Source of the DNA: Trichoderma breve
Lineage: Eukaryota; Ascomycota; Sordariomycetes; Hypocreales; Hypocreaceae
Direction: 5' to 3'
Assembly (NCBI RefSeq): GCF_028502605.1
Contig: NC_079234.1
Location: 6,138,001 to 6,202,000, forward strand
DNA length: 64,000 nucleotides
Below are positions 35,946 to 48,084 of this stretch, piece after piece. The position numbers were made by a program, and so were the translations under genes. Under the pieces are notes generated by a model. That model saw nothing but the letters and a program-made list of their open reading frames with translations, was not told the origin of the DNA and made no database searches. Each line of letters opens with the position of its first letter. Positions within the stretch are counted from its first letter, which is position 1.

Positions 35946-37195
35946 GCAGGTGCCGATGTTCAAGCGGTCCGTACTTCATAGGCTGATTAGTGAGGGGTGA
36001 GCCTTAACGCAGTCTAGAGTCTCAATTTTTTGAACAATGCCAATTGTGATCGCACATGTAACAAGGCACTGCATCGATTCACAGTGAATACTACAGTAGA
36101 TAGTCGACATTAATCTCAGTCTCTGCCATCCGATTTCGTTCACAGTTGATACTTAGCATTTGAAGTGAATAATTTTTACCTCATCTGAATGGGAGCATTC
36201 GTATTTAATGTGGGTAATAATGCTCCTCGCAAAGCTAGCTTATTCCAGTCTGAAGGGAAATTATTCACTTTGACATTATGTTGATCGCACTTAAAACGAC
36301 GTAGCGAAGGTTAATGTAACACCGCTGCTCATGGTGATGTTGATTCATATGCGGAACAATGGCATGCGCAGCAGCCCGATGTCTCGCCAGGTCAAACTCT
36401 CATCAAGTAGCTTGGTAGAAAATGTCCCCGGAGATATAGGTATCGATTCTATGATTTCAGGATATTTTGTTAGATGGTGAACCAGGGCATCCACGACATT
36501 GTTTACTAGTATTACGCACAGCAGTCGATGGTCACGAGTCTCAAATACACTGTTGCAGTTTACATCAAAAAGCGTATGTGGAGACGGCGGGTCGAATATG
36601 CATCATCGCTTGTTTCAGGGCTGTGAAATGTCGTATACCGCGAGCACGACATCAGAGACAATTTTTCAGCCGTCTTCTTAGGACGATACCTTTCTTATAC
36701 TATAACAATTGCAGTGGCTTTAGTGGGTAGCCTTGTAAATCAGGGAGATGCAATAGAATAGTGAATCCCCAGATGGGTGCTATTGCTATACAATCAAGTT
36801 CACATATTGGAGAATTATGCTGATTGAGAAATGGATTTCTAGCTTGGGCTAACAATTTGTTAGTCAACACTCCAAGCATTTGACAGCCGGAAAATACGAC
36901 GATGCGTAGCCATAGGAAGAAGAGGGGAAAGATGTTGGGACTAGGGAGCCATAGAGCTCCTGCGCTGTTCATTACTCGATATACAGTTGTCATTGCTGAT
37001 TAACAGCAACGTTTTACTAGCTACACGAATCCAGTTTGTGGCAACTTGAGAATATTATTGAATCGTGGGATTTTAAGCTTGTACAACATAACACTGGCAG
37101 AGCTAAGTGTATAAGAAGATAAAAAAAAGGTTGTTTATATATAGTCTTCTTTCCAGTATATGTTCTTCGAAGCTGATTTCTCCATATGTAGCAAT
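35946..37195. other. Convergent 3' region with an inverted-repeat element
   Basis: Lies between lipase and reductase stops. No gene is supported; the repeat at 36163-36270 is listed separately. Confidence 0.45.
36163..36270. repeat. Nested inverted repeat, about 108 bp
   Basis: Outer arms AAGTGAATAATTT (36163-36175) and AAATTATTCACTT (36258-36270) are perfect 13-bp inverted copies. Inside, GGAGCATT (36192-36199) pairs with AATGCTCC (36219-36226). The layout could be a small MITE-like element or a transcript hairpin. No target duplication is obvious. Confidence 0.6.
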
Positions 37196-38742
37196 TTACC
37201 AATCAAGCTGGCCATATGGACGCTGCGGAGTTGACAGGGAGACATTGCCGTGGCCAGTCAGCTTATCAGCATCCGACAGCATCTCACTGTACCAAATTTC
37301 TTGATCTAACAAGAACTCTCTGGCCGTTTTGTCATCACTGGCATTCAATGGTTCTTCTCCTCTCCCGATTTGGCCCATCTGCGTACCCGCCAAACGAAAT
37401 CCCATGCCAATATCCTCAAGCATCTTAACTGGCTTAATAGCACTAAGAATGCGGCCACTGAAAAGATCATTTGCAAATCTTGGTTCCTGTGCTGCTGGCC
37501 GGCCGATACCGATGCCATCTACCACATCCATCGCTTTCACCATAGCAGCTGCGCTTCTCAACCCACCTGTCACAAAGACCTTCATTTGTCGAGGAACTGG
37601 GCCCAAAGCAGGTACTATGCGATCGACGAATTCAAGAAAAAATGCTTCTCTTTTGCGTGAGCTCTCGCGCTCCCAATGCATGCCCAAATCATGCCAATTA
37701 CCGCCGCTCAGTTCAATATAATCGAGGCCAACGTTATCACCATCGAGTATGGCACACATCTCTCGCGCCTCTTCGGGTGTAAGCCCTCCCTCCTGAAACT
37801 CGACGCTATTCAGCTTGATGCTTAATATAAAGTCCTTTGGAATTGCAGTATTGCTCCGAACTCCTTTAGCAATGTCAATTATAATTTGCATGCGATTAGA
37901 TATGGTACCGCCATAAGAATCAGTGCGCTTGTTCATACGTTGCGAGAGGAATTGTGCAAGAAGATAGCCGTGCGCAGCGTTTAATTGCATGCCGTCAAAA
38001 CCGGCTGCATAGAGATATTCAGCTCCATGGACAAAGCTAGCAACGACGTGGTCAATATCTTCTTGAGTTGCTGCCCGGGGCTTGGCATAAAATTCTCCAA
38101 TGGGGCCTTTAGATGGGGCTAGAAACAGATGTTAAGTTAGTTGGCCGCTCATTAGCTACCCCAAATTGCAGTCAACAGCAAGAAGAAATGCTTACGAAGC
38201 TGAATACCACTGGGGGAGATTGCGTCTTGGCGTACATGAGCAAATAACTGGCTTCCCGGATGAGCAAGCTGTCCAATTACAAGAGCACCATTCGCCTTTC
38301 CAGCGGTTGCTAGCCCTTTAAACCCTTCAAATCGAGAGCCAGTAAAAGAATCTTGAAGTGTAATGATCATATCGCCAACAGAATCTACCTGGTCATATTC
38401 CAAATCGATGTTACCGGTGGCAATGATGCCGAATGTATTTTCATCTTCACCCCATCTATATATAATTATAACAATGTTAGCTCTTCTCATATAATCTTAA
38501 TAGGGTTGGGAAGAAAGTAAGATGATTGAAGAGATTTATGCGTACTGCCGATAAAGCTCAATTATTTCTTTAGTTGGTATACCACGCCCCGCAATGTCTT
38601 TGACAGTCCACGTTGCCAGTCCCTCAGTCATGGCAGACTTCACAAGGCGATTCTTGACAACTCTTCCAGAGGGATAAAGAACCAACGGCTGGTTTAGTGG
38701 CGAAACATCGACGGGAGTAGCAAGCCAGCGGTTTGGAGACAT
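37196..38742 (-). CDS. NADH:flavin oxidoreductase, old yellow enzyme type
   Basis: Exons 38742-38546, 38455-38196 and 38118-37196 give 459 residues. The TIM-barrel starts with the PSGRVVKNRLVKSAMTEG block, then TGNIDLEYD, GQLAHPGSQ, and the active-site segment DGMQLNAAHGYLLAQFLS, with the substrate-binding His in AAHGYLL. DSYGGTISNRM and FVTGGLRS are typical FMN-barrel motifs. The long form with RPAAQEPRFAND near the end places it in the fungal 2,4-dienoyl/OYE-like branch. It should reduce activated C=C bonds with NADH using FMN. It is convergent with the lipase and divergent from the ABM-like gene 1.7 kb away. Confidence 0.92.
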
Positions 38743-40465
38743 GATGTCAATGTTGGAGTTGATAGAATGTGGCCTCGAAGTAGTATAGTGAATGAGTTTT
38801 CAAATCGGATACTGATTCTATTTCTTCTTTTCATTGATTATATTGTCTCTTTTATATACTTACATGATGCTCACTTATAAATCTCATTCGCACCCCATCT
38901 CACCCATCAAAAACACCACTTTACTGCTTCTTAGGCCCACAAGAGTGCAAGGGCTCGAACCCTTTGTCAAAGAAACAAACCTCAATGGAACAATCCCAAC
39001 GAAATCAAGTTGGACCCTTGCGCCTAGAGTGTAAAGAACGAACGGGCCATCCTTGCTTCTGCTCTCCTATTGCCCTTAGACGACCTGTATATCTAGATAT
39101 GTACTTGGCGCAAACAGTAAAACAATAGATCAATTAAAGACGATCATGTTACTTAGCCCTTGATAATTAATTAGTGATTTTTATTGTTGAATTTATCTCT
39201 GATGTGCTGCTTTTATTTTCCCATTATATATGCACGCTTGTTTTCTTGCCTCTCCCTTTGAGAACGAGCTTGGCACAGCATCCCACTGTATGCCGACCCT
39301 AGACATAAGTCACAGTGCGTAGTATAGCATCCAAATTACGCTATAGGTACTTTGCCGCTGTTTGGAATTCTTACGCAAATAAAAGCATCACAATCAAATT
39401 TCTACTTTTGGTTAAATGCATCTCAACTGCACGCTCTTCTCCATTATTATCTTATAGAGCTATGTCTTGCGATCCCATGTCTTGCTAATGGCTTTGTAAT
39501 ATTGACAAGCTCACCTTGGGTAATAGAATTACCGTCACAAGAGTTAGTTTCCTAATGCAGATGCTCACGCTTGATAGTTGCTGGATTGACTACATAGTGT
39601 TCTTTACTATAGCGATCGTGAAAAAGAAAGTCAACGCGTGAATACATGCACGCCAGTTGCTCTTCAGCCACTTGCTTGAACTGCAATGAAGCTGTAAATT
39701 TCGGTGGTATTATTAATCCCAGAGCTATTACAAATGCATATGTATGTTTAGTTTCGGAAGATTTATTTGCTCCTCTAGATAACGATTCCAATGATGGATT
39801 TTACAATTACCCAGCTGTTGTCTTGGCAGCAGTGTTGTTTCAAATCTATCATTATGACTAGATGGTCTATCTGTAAGTCTCAAATGGATGAAAATAAACC
39901 TCCCCACTCATTTACACACAACTAGCCAGCCAAGCAGGCTAATATACAGCGAAGGGTAATAGCATATAGATACTACAAACTGAACGATAGCTGCAAACGA
40001 AAGCAGCGGGGAAGACTGGTATTAGTTGTAAAAAGTCGATAGTTTCTTACTCTTAATTCATCTTGGAAAAGACTGTTTAGCCTCGCGGATTTGCCTAATT
40101 ACATAACTCTAGTGGCGTAACAGCAGTGATATTCAGTATACAATAGATTACTTTCAGTGTCACTTTCTAAGAGCTTTAAGACACACAGTGTCCTCTCTGG
40201 CCTTATAATTACATGTATTTCTAAGGAAGGGTGCAGACAGATTCACAGCAGTGAAATCCCAAATTCATCGTTCCAACAAGGAAACCGCGGGTGGGTGGAA
40301 AGGAGCATGAGATAGAGAGAAATGCTGTTTACCTACGTCACTTCTCACATGAAGCCATAGTTGGAAGGTAAACAGGGATGTAGAATAGCTGCACTACAAA
40401 ACCTGAAATACCAGGCTTGAAAAGTATTGATCTATATAAGATGGAGACTCCCGGAAGAGAATGAA
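38743..40465. other. Long divergent intergenic region
   Basis: AT-rich. Small overlapping frames on both strands around 39352-39861 are without family signatures. No repeat or RNA gene seen. Confidence 0.45.
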
Positions 40466-41022
40466 ATGCGAAGTCTATTATCAGCAGCACCTCAAGAAAA
40501 CAACACTTCACCAAGATATTGGCCCATTCCTACAAACGACCAAGTCAACAAAGATTATTATACGATGTATGCTATTCTAGCAACCATCACCCCTAAGGCC
40601 GGGTCTTTGCAGAAAGTGAGTATCCAGCTCCTTACACATATGGCTAATTAATGGCTGTATAATAATGCAATCATGGCTATGTAACAATGCTAAGTTTCTT
40701 TAGGTCACCGATCTTGTCAAAGCTATCGGGAAGTACGCAGAAGACCATGAACCAGAATGCGTTGAATTTCGGCTCTGCATGGAAGTGGACCCGGAGGGAA
40801 TTGAAGCAATCCATACCATAGAGAAGTAAGTTGTGTACACATCAGATGGAATCACAGGCTATAACTTATGAAAATTCCAGATTCAATACCCTCAGTGGCC
40901 TACGCACCCATCAAACTACGCCTGCATTGGCTGATTTCTACAATATTACCGCTGATCAAGATCTTTTGGAGAAAGAAACCGTAGTTAGGATTGTGAAGGG
41001 TGTGTATGGATATCATGTCTAA
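40466..41022 (+). CDS. Small antibiotic-biosynthesis-monooxygenase-like (ABM/dimeric alpha-beta barrel) protein
   Basis: Three exons, 40466-40615, 40704-40825 and 40881-41022, give 137 residues. All joins are in frame with good GT-AG signals. The fold is suggested by YAILATITPKAGSLQKVTDL (first strand and helix), CVEFRLCMEVD (second strand), KFNTLSGLRTHQTTPAL (helix with conserved H) and VVRIVKGVYGYHV (last strand). ABM proteins are cofactor-free oxygenases or isomerases acting on aromatic compounds; many remain unassigned. The first 20-30 residues are less typical, so a different first exon is possible. It lies beside the OYE-type reductase and might act on the same aromatic substrates. Confidence 0.75.
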
Positions 41023-41616
41023 CACAGTGTTCCGATATGAGCATCAAGAGTATCTATCATGATTCGCTGCTAAAGATGTAAGTGAAGAAGAGGGGGTTGA
41101 TCAATAGTATAGTATGTACATCAATATATTATATTACTGATCGTTTCAATTACCTGCTCCATCAATTCCTATATCATGACACACACTGGTTCTAATACCT
41201 CCCAAGAGTTGGCAGAAAAGCACTTGGCTATCATGAACGATGTAAGGGCTGGAAGTATGCTACTAGACACTACCGAAACTTGTGGGCTGGTCATAGCATT
41301 GGTAATAAAATCGTAGACCTAGTTGGAAGTGTTTATCACTAGTTTTGGTCTCCCACAGGTGCAAGAAAAACATGAACACCACGAGGCTTCAGTTAGGCAA
41401 AACGCTCAGCTTTACTTCACTAGCTACTAGGCATGTCTTAGTCTTGCCATGGTACAAGCCAGCTAGACTTACACGACTTCAGCGCGCTCAGTTATTTTAG
41501 CTGCTAGGCTCGCTCGCGGCCCCAAAAGACCATACCAAACCACCTCCAGCATTCAAGTGCACTCCTCGCCTGCTCGTAATCTTGTTGGTTTGCGCTGTCT
41601 GACGGAGGTGCCTTTA
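41023..41616. other. Intergenic region
   Basis: Lies between the ABM-like gene and the decayed F-box-like gene. Nothing supported. Confidence 0.4.
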
Positions 41617-42640
41617 CTAGGTCACACCCCACCTACATGTTTCGTGCCCCCAAAGCGCATCCCTCCAAGCCAAGGGTTCGGTGCTCGGACTCGTTTCCAC
41701 TCCGAAGTGGGTGGTAGCCATGTGGATGGCCGACTGTTGACTGCCATTCGAAGAAGACGGCGTTGTAAAACGGCGACTTCCCTTGAACATGTCAAAGAGA
41801 CCAGAGCTTTCGGATATGCGGCCGCTAAGGACTTCCCACTGACATAAATTGTCGAGAAAACAGCTGTCTGAATCGAGCGTTCTCTTCATCTTCTTGGCGA
41901 TCTCCTTAAGCTCGGGGGCGTAATGAGTATCGCAGAAGTGCCAGCGTACCGGGGAGCGATTGCCCTCCGGGCCTTGCTCGCTCATTTGGTAATCTGCTAG
42001 CGATACGAGCAGCTGGCCTAGCAAATGGTCCATATCCGAGATCCGTTCTAGTTCCAACGTGTGAGACAGCGAAAAGACTGTTCCGCCGTGGATATATATA
42101 CAAGGAGTTGGCGGCGTAAGATTACTTATACGATCCAGCCATGCTCGGTCCGACTTAGACAAGGCTGAAGAGGAAGATGAGCATTTTCTTCCGCTGCATC
42201 CAGCTCATGCGCAAACTATCGAAAATAAAAGAGACGAAGAGATTGACAAATAATTGGGCGAGCCGGGCTACATGGCTCAGGGCCACTGCAGTGTCAGTAT
42301 CGAGCATCGGCACCCATGGTGCGGTAGCGACACGCAAGTGAGCTCTATAGTCTAGCACTGCTTCGTCGACTGCGCGCTGAAACTCTTCATGGCTACTCTT
42401 TTTAAGTTGCGATGTTTGTGCGAGTAAAGCAGCGTCCCGAGTCGCCGGCCCGAGAATGTTGCTGGCGACCTGCAAGAGCACGGCTGCCTTGGCGGAGAGA
42501 AAAGCGTGAAGCGATGCTGGCGATGCATGAATAACGGAGGCAAGGTCGCTAAAGGAGTCGAATGCGGATAAAATCCTGATGAGAACATCGCTATTGAGGG
42601 ACTCTAGCGTACGAGTACGCAGCAGAGCGTGCTTACTCAT
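41617..42640 (-). pseudogene. F-box-like gene, probably frameshifted
   Basis: An upstream frame (42640-42155, ATG start) encodes TLESLNSDVLIRILSAFDSF and ASPASLHAFL, the usual beginning of fungal F-box-like proteins. It ends early. A second frame (42162-41617) in a different phase continues with ALSKSDRAWLDRIS and the late segment CFLDNLCQWEVLSG. The break falls close to a run of four A near 42180-42190. The middle portion expected between the two blocks is short, so deletion as well as frameshift is likely. No intron with reasonable signals joins the two. An assembly error of one base is the main alternative. Confidence 0.5.
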
Positions 42641-42702
42641 AATGATGCTTGGTTAACATTGAAGACATGAGTAGCGAGTGTTGGACACTCACCTAGATCA
42701 TC

Positions 42703-43161
42703 TTATACGGCATCTCTGAAGGTGTTGTATGAAGTAACGCCCCGCCATTGAGAGCAGGATTTTAAGGTACTGCTAGGGTGTGGTTGGTTGTGCCAAGCGA
42801 TCGAAACTGAATTTAAGGCATGGTTGCCCTGGTTGGTGTAAGTTCCAGCGGGGTTGACCTTCACGCCAACCTGGCCGCCGTTGGTATCGCAGCTATGTAG
42901 AGCAGCGGCCTTTTGCTCGAGCGTGGACTTTTGCACCACCATCAACGGGATTTGCAATGTCGTCAAACGTGACACTTGCGGTATCATTGCCTACGAGCAT
43001 TGCCATGACCCAAGTACTATTTCCTGGAGCGAAATGTTTTGCAGCGTCGCCCCGGTTTCGTTGTAGCAGATGCGATTGGCAGGCTCCTGCTGAACCCAGA
43101 ACGCGATGTTGTAGCTGGCCAGAACGATAGTGCGGACGGCGGTAAATAAGAAGAATATCAT
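42703..43161 (-). pseudogene. Decayed small secreted protein gene
   Basis: The apparent start (ATG at 43159-43161) encodes a hydrophobic leader and NRICYNETGATLQNISLQE. The related sequence continues in a second frame with TASVTFDDIANPVDGGAK and in a third with CDTNGGQVGVKVNPAG, then stops at 42703. This order of blocks (NxICYN, SVTFDDIANxxDGG, C-x-TxGGQxGV) matches a family of cysteine-containing fungal secreted proteins. Here about 50 residues between the first two blocks are missing and two phase changes occur, one at a run of four A near 42945. It cannot make a normal protein. Confidence 0.6.
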
Positions 43162-44131
43162 CTTGCGGATTTCGTGTGGGCAATCACAGTATTCAGTGGG
43201 ATGCTGCTGGAGAGCGAGGGTGAAAGTGTGCTGTAGGATAATGTGCGATTGGATTGGGTTCGTGCCTAACACATTTATAGAACAGCTCAGTGCAGCCCAC
43301 AGCTCGCAAAGGGCCTCCATTTTCCGTGATTTCACTGTTCGTAGACATGCACCAAATACTGTACATGTACTATCGCGCATCATTATTGTATTGCAGATAC
43401 TAACGAAGCCAACGGTTACCCAGGGACTCAGTCAAGCGACCAAGAGTTCCTTTCTGGCCGTAACTCATGGAAGCTCTCGCAGATTTCAGCACCTCATGAA
43501 GGCAATTGGGGCGACTACTAGGAATTAGAGACGAACCTACAGCAGTTGTACTATGATGCGGCGGATAACACGCTTGGGAGTGGCCAGACTACATGTACTT
43601 ACCTCGTCGAAGGCAACATCAACCAAGACCAATCAGTAAAAACAGGAAAACAAAATCTTGGATGTAAGTGCTTGTTAATAAAAGTGACAAGAGGCCTTCT
43701 TGGGCACCAAAGCGCGGTACATTGACTTGCGAAAGCTTCCCTTAGAAGACGAAGGCAACCAACTCGACAAGCATAGCGCACAAGGCGGCGGTATCATTGA
43801 GGGCAAGAAGCTGAGTCTGGCTCGCAAAGCCTAGTTGACTACCGTACGCATCTACGACAGCTCGCCTAGTAACAAAAACCTTTACATCCACGAGCGGTGC
43901 CTTACAAGTTTAGTCGCTATCCTGGATGAAATTAGACTCATTCTAATAGTATATCTATTTACAGCAAGAGTAAGTGTTTTGCTATTCTTTATGCTTTACT
44001 ATCGCTACTATTACCTTCTGTGAGGTGTTCAATTCAGTCTGTAACATGTGTGGAAAAGCAGCGCGCTCCCAGTCCCTGGTTGTAACTTGATTCGGAAACT
44101 TTCACCTATCCACCGTTCCCCGAACCTCCTT
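43162..44131. other. Gene-free stretch
   Basis: Frames on both strands overlap and lack domains. It may contain further decayed remnants but none I can name. Confidence 0.4.
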
Positions 44132-44529
44132 TTATATCAAGTACGAAGCCACCGCTGCGATAGCGAGTACGCCTGCCATACCAGCGGCGATGTTCCTATT
44201 ACCACTAGAGACAGGCACAGTGCCGGTTCCAGTAGCAGTGCTGGTGCCTGTGGGTGCAACAGCGGTAGAGCTCGTCCCAGGTTGGCTAGAGATAATGGTG
44301 AATGAAGCACCAGAGCACGAAGGTGTAGTTACTGCAGAGCGCGTCACGATGTCGTTCATCGACGAAGGCGGTGGACAGGCGCTGCAGGTAATTGTAGACT
44401 CGGTTGCTGCCTCAGCGCCGTAGAGAGCTGTAGAAGTACTATGTATTAGCATATGGCTTCGGCGGATCTCTCATCTCATGGCAATATGGACTTACCAGAC
44501 AAACCGGCCACGATATAGGAGAGCTTCAT
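44132..44529 (-). CDS. Small secreted Ser/Thr-rich protein, likely GPI-anchored
   Basis: Two exons, 44529-44496 and 44427-44132, joined across a 68-base intron (GTAAGT donor, TACAG acceptor), give 109 residues. The N-terminal leader MKLSYIVAGLSALYGAEA is a probable signal peptide. Two Cys pairs (TCSACPPPS and PSCSGASF) form a short ordered part. A Ser/Thr/Gly linker (TGTSTATGTGT) is followed by a C-terminal hydrophobic tail (AAGMAGVLAIAAVASYLI), the usual mark for GPI attachment after the GNRN region. It is probably a cell-wall or plasma-membrane surface protein of unknown role. Confidence 0.8.
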
Positions 44530-45997
44530 AGTATCAGGGAGGTGACTAAAATGACAACTTGGTTCGTAGTCAGCCAATCACAGAGTAACAATCTCAGGAT
44601 CTGGATTAATAAAGTGTCGAAGCAATGGAAATGAGGGAGTGGAAGGTAACCAAGATAATAAAAAGGATAATAATAACCAAGCTGTCCAAAGTCTGGCTTA
44701 AGTATCAGAGGGTACGTTTCCCTTGCTCAAGCTGCATAACGAGAAACAAAATCAGCCGCACAGAGCCATTAAGTGGCCGATGAATCCTTGTCAAGATCAA
44801 TCTCGTCCTTCCCCCTAAGGAAGAAAACTAGTCTATGTGATATCATTATTGGCCCAGGCTATGACCAAAAAGGGCCCGGCAGGCGGGCACCGGGGAGTAA
44901 CAGATTTCAGATGTTATTCAGATACTACACCTTTCTCAATCTATCGCTGGATCTTTTAGAGTGCATACCCTTCTACAGGCAATTATACTTAGTCCTACGT
45001 TATAATCTCCCACAAAGGCTAGATGCCACCTACGTGTAAGGGCCATACGAAGGCGTGCTGTTCTCATTATCACCGTACTCGCCCTCCTCCAAGAAGCTTG
45101 ATATTAGTTGTTAAGATTTATGTGGGCAAAAGTCAATTACGACAAGAGGTCTCTCTCATACCAAGTAGCGCTGGTATTCCTTGTTTCTCAGTACGATATA
45201 GGCGCTAGTGTGGCAAACAAGGGCAATCAGATTGTAATTACTCCCGGCAAGCGTCATAAACACCACCCACACACGTACTCACGATGCGGACCTGCGGTTA
45301 TCATCAGTAGGAGTCTGACCGCCAGCCGCCGCCAGCCCTTCTTAGAACGGAAGCCCAGCCATCCGAGACATGTGGAGACGGCAGAAATGAACCAAAGGGC
45401 AGATCATCTCTTTTTATTGCAAATCGCCACGCAAGGATCTTCTACTCCGGTCATCTAGGCATGGTTACTAGTGTCTCGGGGCAGCGTACATCCGCTCATT
45501 AGTACGACCTGCGGCTCAAGGGGGTTAATAATGTTGTACTACTGGGCACCCGAACTCTCGTGGCCCGCTGTTGTTGGGGCGCCTGTCAATGATGTCATTC
45601 GCGAGCGCGCCTTCATCGCCCGGGCCGTATTAACTGCATGGGGAAGATTACACTTTTCCAGTTCGCAATTGCCGTAGTACCAACAACGCTGGATATTCGG
45701 GACGGGACTGGGAAAGGGTTGTAATGAAAAACAAACCGCACATCTCCCTTACATCGACCCATAACAGCGCCAAGGCTACCTTGCTTGCCACTACTACCAG
45801 TGATGCCTCAAAGTCGTGTCTAGTAGTCTTTATGATATTATAAACGGTAGCGGCGATGATTTATTAATCTACTTAAGCCTTCCATTTCTAGTTCTACATC
45901 TCTCTACTTCCTCCACAAGCTTCTTTGTCTCCTCCTCAAACAAGCTGTGTGTATCAATACCTCTTCCGATTGGCCCATTATTGTTTAATTTACCACC
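44530..45997. other. Divergent promoter region
   Basis: Lies between two secreted-protein genes transcribed apart. A pyrimidine-rich tract (CTTCCTCC type) lies at about 45870-45950 just upstream of the Rds1-like start. Frames up to 116 codons (45108-45458) show no domain. Confidence 0.45.
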
Positions 45998-47195
45998 ATG
46001 TTCTTCTCCCAAGCTGCTATTGCTTTGTTTGCTGCTGGCATCGTCGCCGCGGCTCCAGCTGTTGAGAAGCGTGCGGCTATTACTGATGGTAATTATCTCT
46101 TCCGTCTTCAGTCCAGATAGGGGACAGAGAAAAAATATGTGCTTTTCGTGATGCTTTTGCTAATACTGTTCGATTAGCTGATATACTCAACTATGCCCTG
46201 ACCCTGGAGCATCTCGAAGATACATTCTACCGCCAAGGCCTCGCCAACTTCACGCAGGATGACTTCGCCAAAGCTGGTTATGATGCCACCTTCTATGGTA
46301 ATATTCAGAAGGTTTCTACAGACGAGAGTGCTCATGTCTCCTTCCTAACTTCCGCTTTGAAGGGTATGTCAAAACCCTCCCACAGTTCTTGTTAAATAGC
46401 GAGAAACCCCAAGACTGATTTGGTTCTCAGCTGCTGGTGCTACTCCTGTCAGCGCGTGCTCGTACAGCTTCGGAGTGACCGATGTAGCGAGCTTCTTAGC
46501 TACGGCATCCATCCTCGAGGGTGTTGGTGTCTCTGCTTATCTTGGTGCGGCTGCTGATATTATGAGCAAGACCTATCTCACTGCAGCTGGATCTATCTTA
46601 ACTGTTGAGGCCCGTCACTCCTCCTACCTACGCGCTAATCTCAAGGAAGCCCCATTTCCCCAGCCATTTGACGCCCCTTTGACTCTAGATGAGGTGTATT
46701 CATTGGCCTCTGGGTTTATTAGCTCCTGCCCTTCGAGCAATCCACGCCTGCCCATAAAATCCTTCCCTAGACTACAGCTCGCTCCCGCGACTGCCATGCC
46801 CCTCGCCCCTGGCTCCACGGTTACTCTTCTCACTCCAGTAAGTCTTTAATAAATGCGCGGCTCCCGCATCACGGCTGTTGCTGCAACTTATTATCAGATT
46901 GAATGCTTATTTTCATAGGGTTACATTCTAAAGGCAGATAAAGGAGCCCAAATCTACGCCGCCTTTATTGCTGTCACTGGTCCAACTTTTGTTCCTGCTA
47001 AGCCTGTCAATGGTGGCTTCTCTATTACTATCCCCAAAGGGTTCGCTGGCCAGACCTACGTTGTCTTGACCACTTGTAATGAGAGTGTCTCTGATGACAC
47101 CACTGCTGCTGGTCCTGCCATCCTTGAGGTATGCTTAATTTATGTCTAGATGATTATATCGACCTCGTACTGACAACTACAAGATCTCAAACTGA
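45998..47195 (+). CDS. Secreted ferritin-like domain protein, Rds1-like
   Basis: Exons 45998-46088, 46178-46363, 46431-46837, 46919-47128 and 47184-47195 give 301 residues; the last exon encodes only ISN and the stop. A signal peptide (MFFSQAAIALFAAGIVAAAP) is followed by a KR site. The ferritin-like helical domain shows LNYALTLEHLEDTFYRQGL, VSFLTSALK and VEARHSSYLR, the pattern of Ferritin_2 / Rds1 stress-response proteins of fungi. A C-terminal beta-rich part follows (GYILKADKGAQIYA, PKGFAGQTYVVLTT). It is probably extracellular or wall-associated; metal binding is possible but not demonstrated by the residues I can see. Upstream has a CT-rich tract common in highly expressed fungal genes. 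Confidence 0.9.
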
Positions 47196-48084
47196 ATGCA
47201 ACAGTAATTTTATATTACATAGAAAAGTTTATTTATTCAGTTTATTATATAATTGCCGTGTGCTTTTGTTGGCTACTTGGGTACTTTTAAACAAGTCTAA
47301 TAACCTGTATTACCGCTCATAATAATAAATAAATTTTCTTACGTATAACTTGGAGAATACGTGAAAACAAACGTAAATAAGCCGACGATCTGGCAGTCTC
47401 CAGAACCTGATTGTCATCAGCGGCATCGACATCAACTCCGTCCTGTTCCCTCTCAACCCGTATCTCAGCTGGATTGTCATAGTGTCCGGATTGGGAGTCC
47501 ATATGGAAAAGCTTTCTAGTGGCGGCTTAACTCTCGCCGAGGGTGCTTCGTAAGACCAGTACAGCTATTCCCAGCCATGGGAGATCTCCTTCCCCCGCGC
47601 AATGATACACGCAGAGCATAGCTGACCACACTAAGAAGGAAATTACTGTAACAATGCTCCGTACCTGTCTTTGTGGGATAGGGTGTCGGCAATATGGTTG
47701 CTCCGCACATCTCTCTCCCCCCACCCCCCCCCCCCCCCCAAAAAAAAAAAATCGCCTCCAGATGTCTCAAAGAATTTGCTGTGCATTGCGGCATCTCTGA
47801 GACATACAGCACTTCTATTATTACTTAGATCTAGTATATAAAGAGGTCTCTTTATCACTTCACTGGCTAAATTGGTTTCAACGTCCTATTCTGTTTACGG
47901 TAACCACCCACCAGTCGCTGGCTTAAGCCCGCATATGCATACCCGAAGTCACTTTCGAATGCACTTTTTATGAAATACTTATATTGTGGATTGGTTCAAT
48001 GAATTTAGCTAACTGGAGAGGGCAAATGGCTGTAGATCATTTCCTTTGAGTTGAAAACTGGTAAAACTACCACGCTAGGTAGCG
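47196..48084. other. Convergent 3' region
   Basis: Lies between the Rds1-like and GH28 stops, with a homopolymer tract described separately. No gene. Confidence 0.45.
47717..47751. repeat. Homopolymer tract, C then A
   Basis: Six C, one A, sixteen C and twelve A in direct succession. A likely site of length variation or assembly uncertainty. Confidence 0.9.

Noticed and set aside
45108..45458. 116-codon plus-strand frame
   Set aside because: No domain and no supporting context; composition looks non-coding.
47516..47858. Gly-rich frames over the C/A homopolymer
   Set aside because: Created by the poly-C tract alone.
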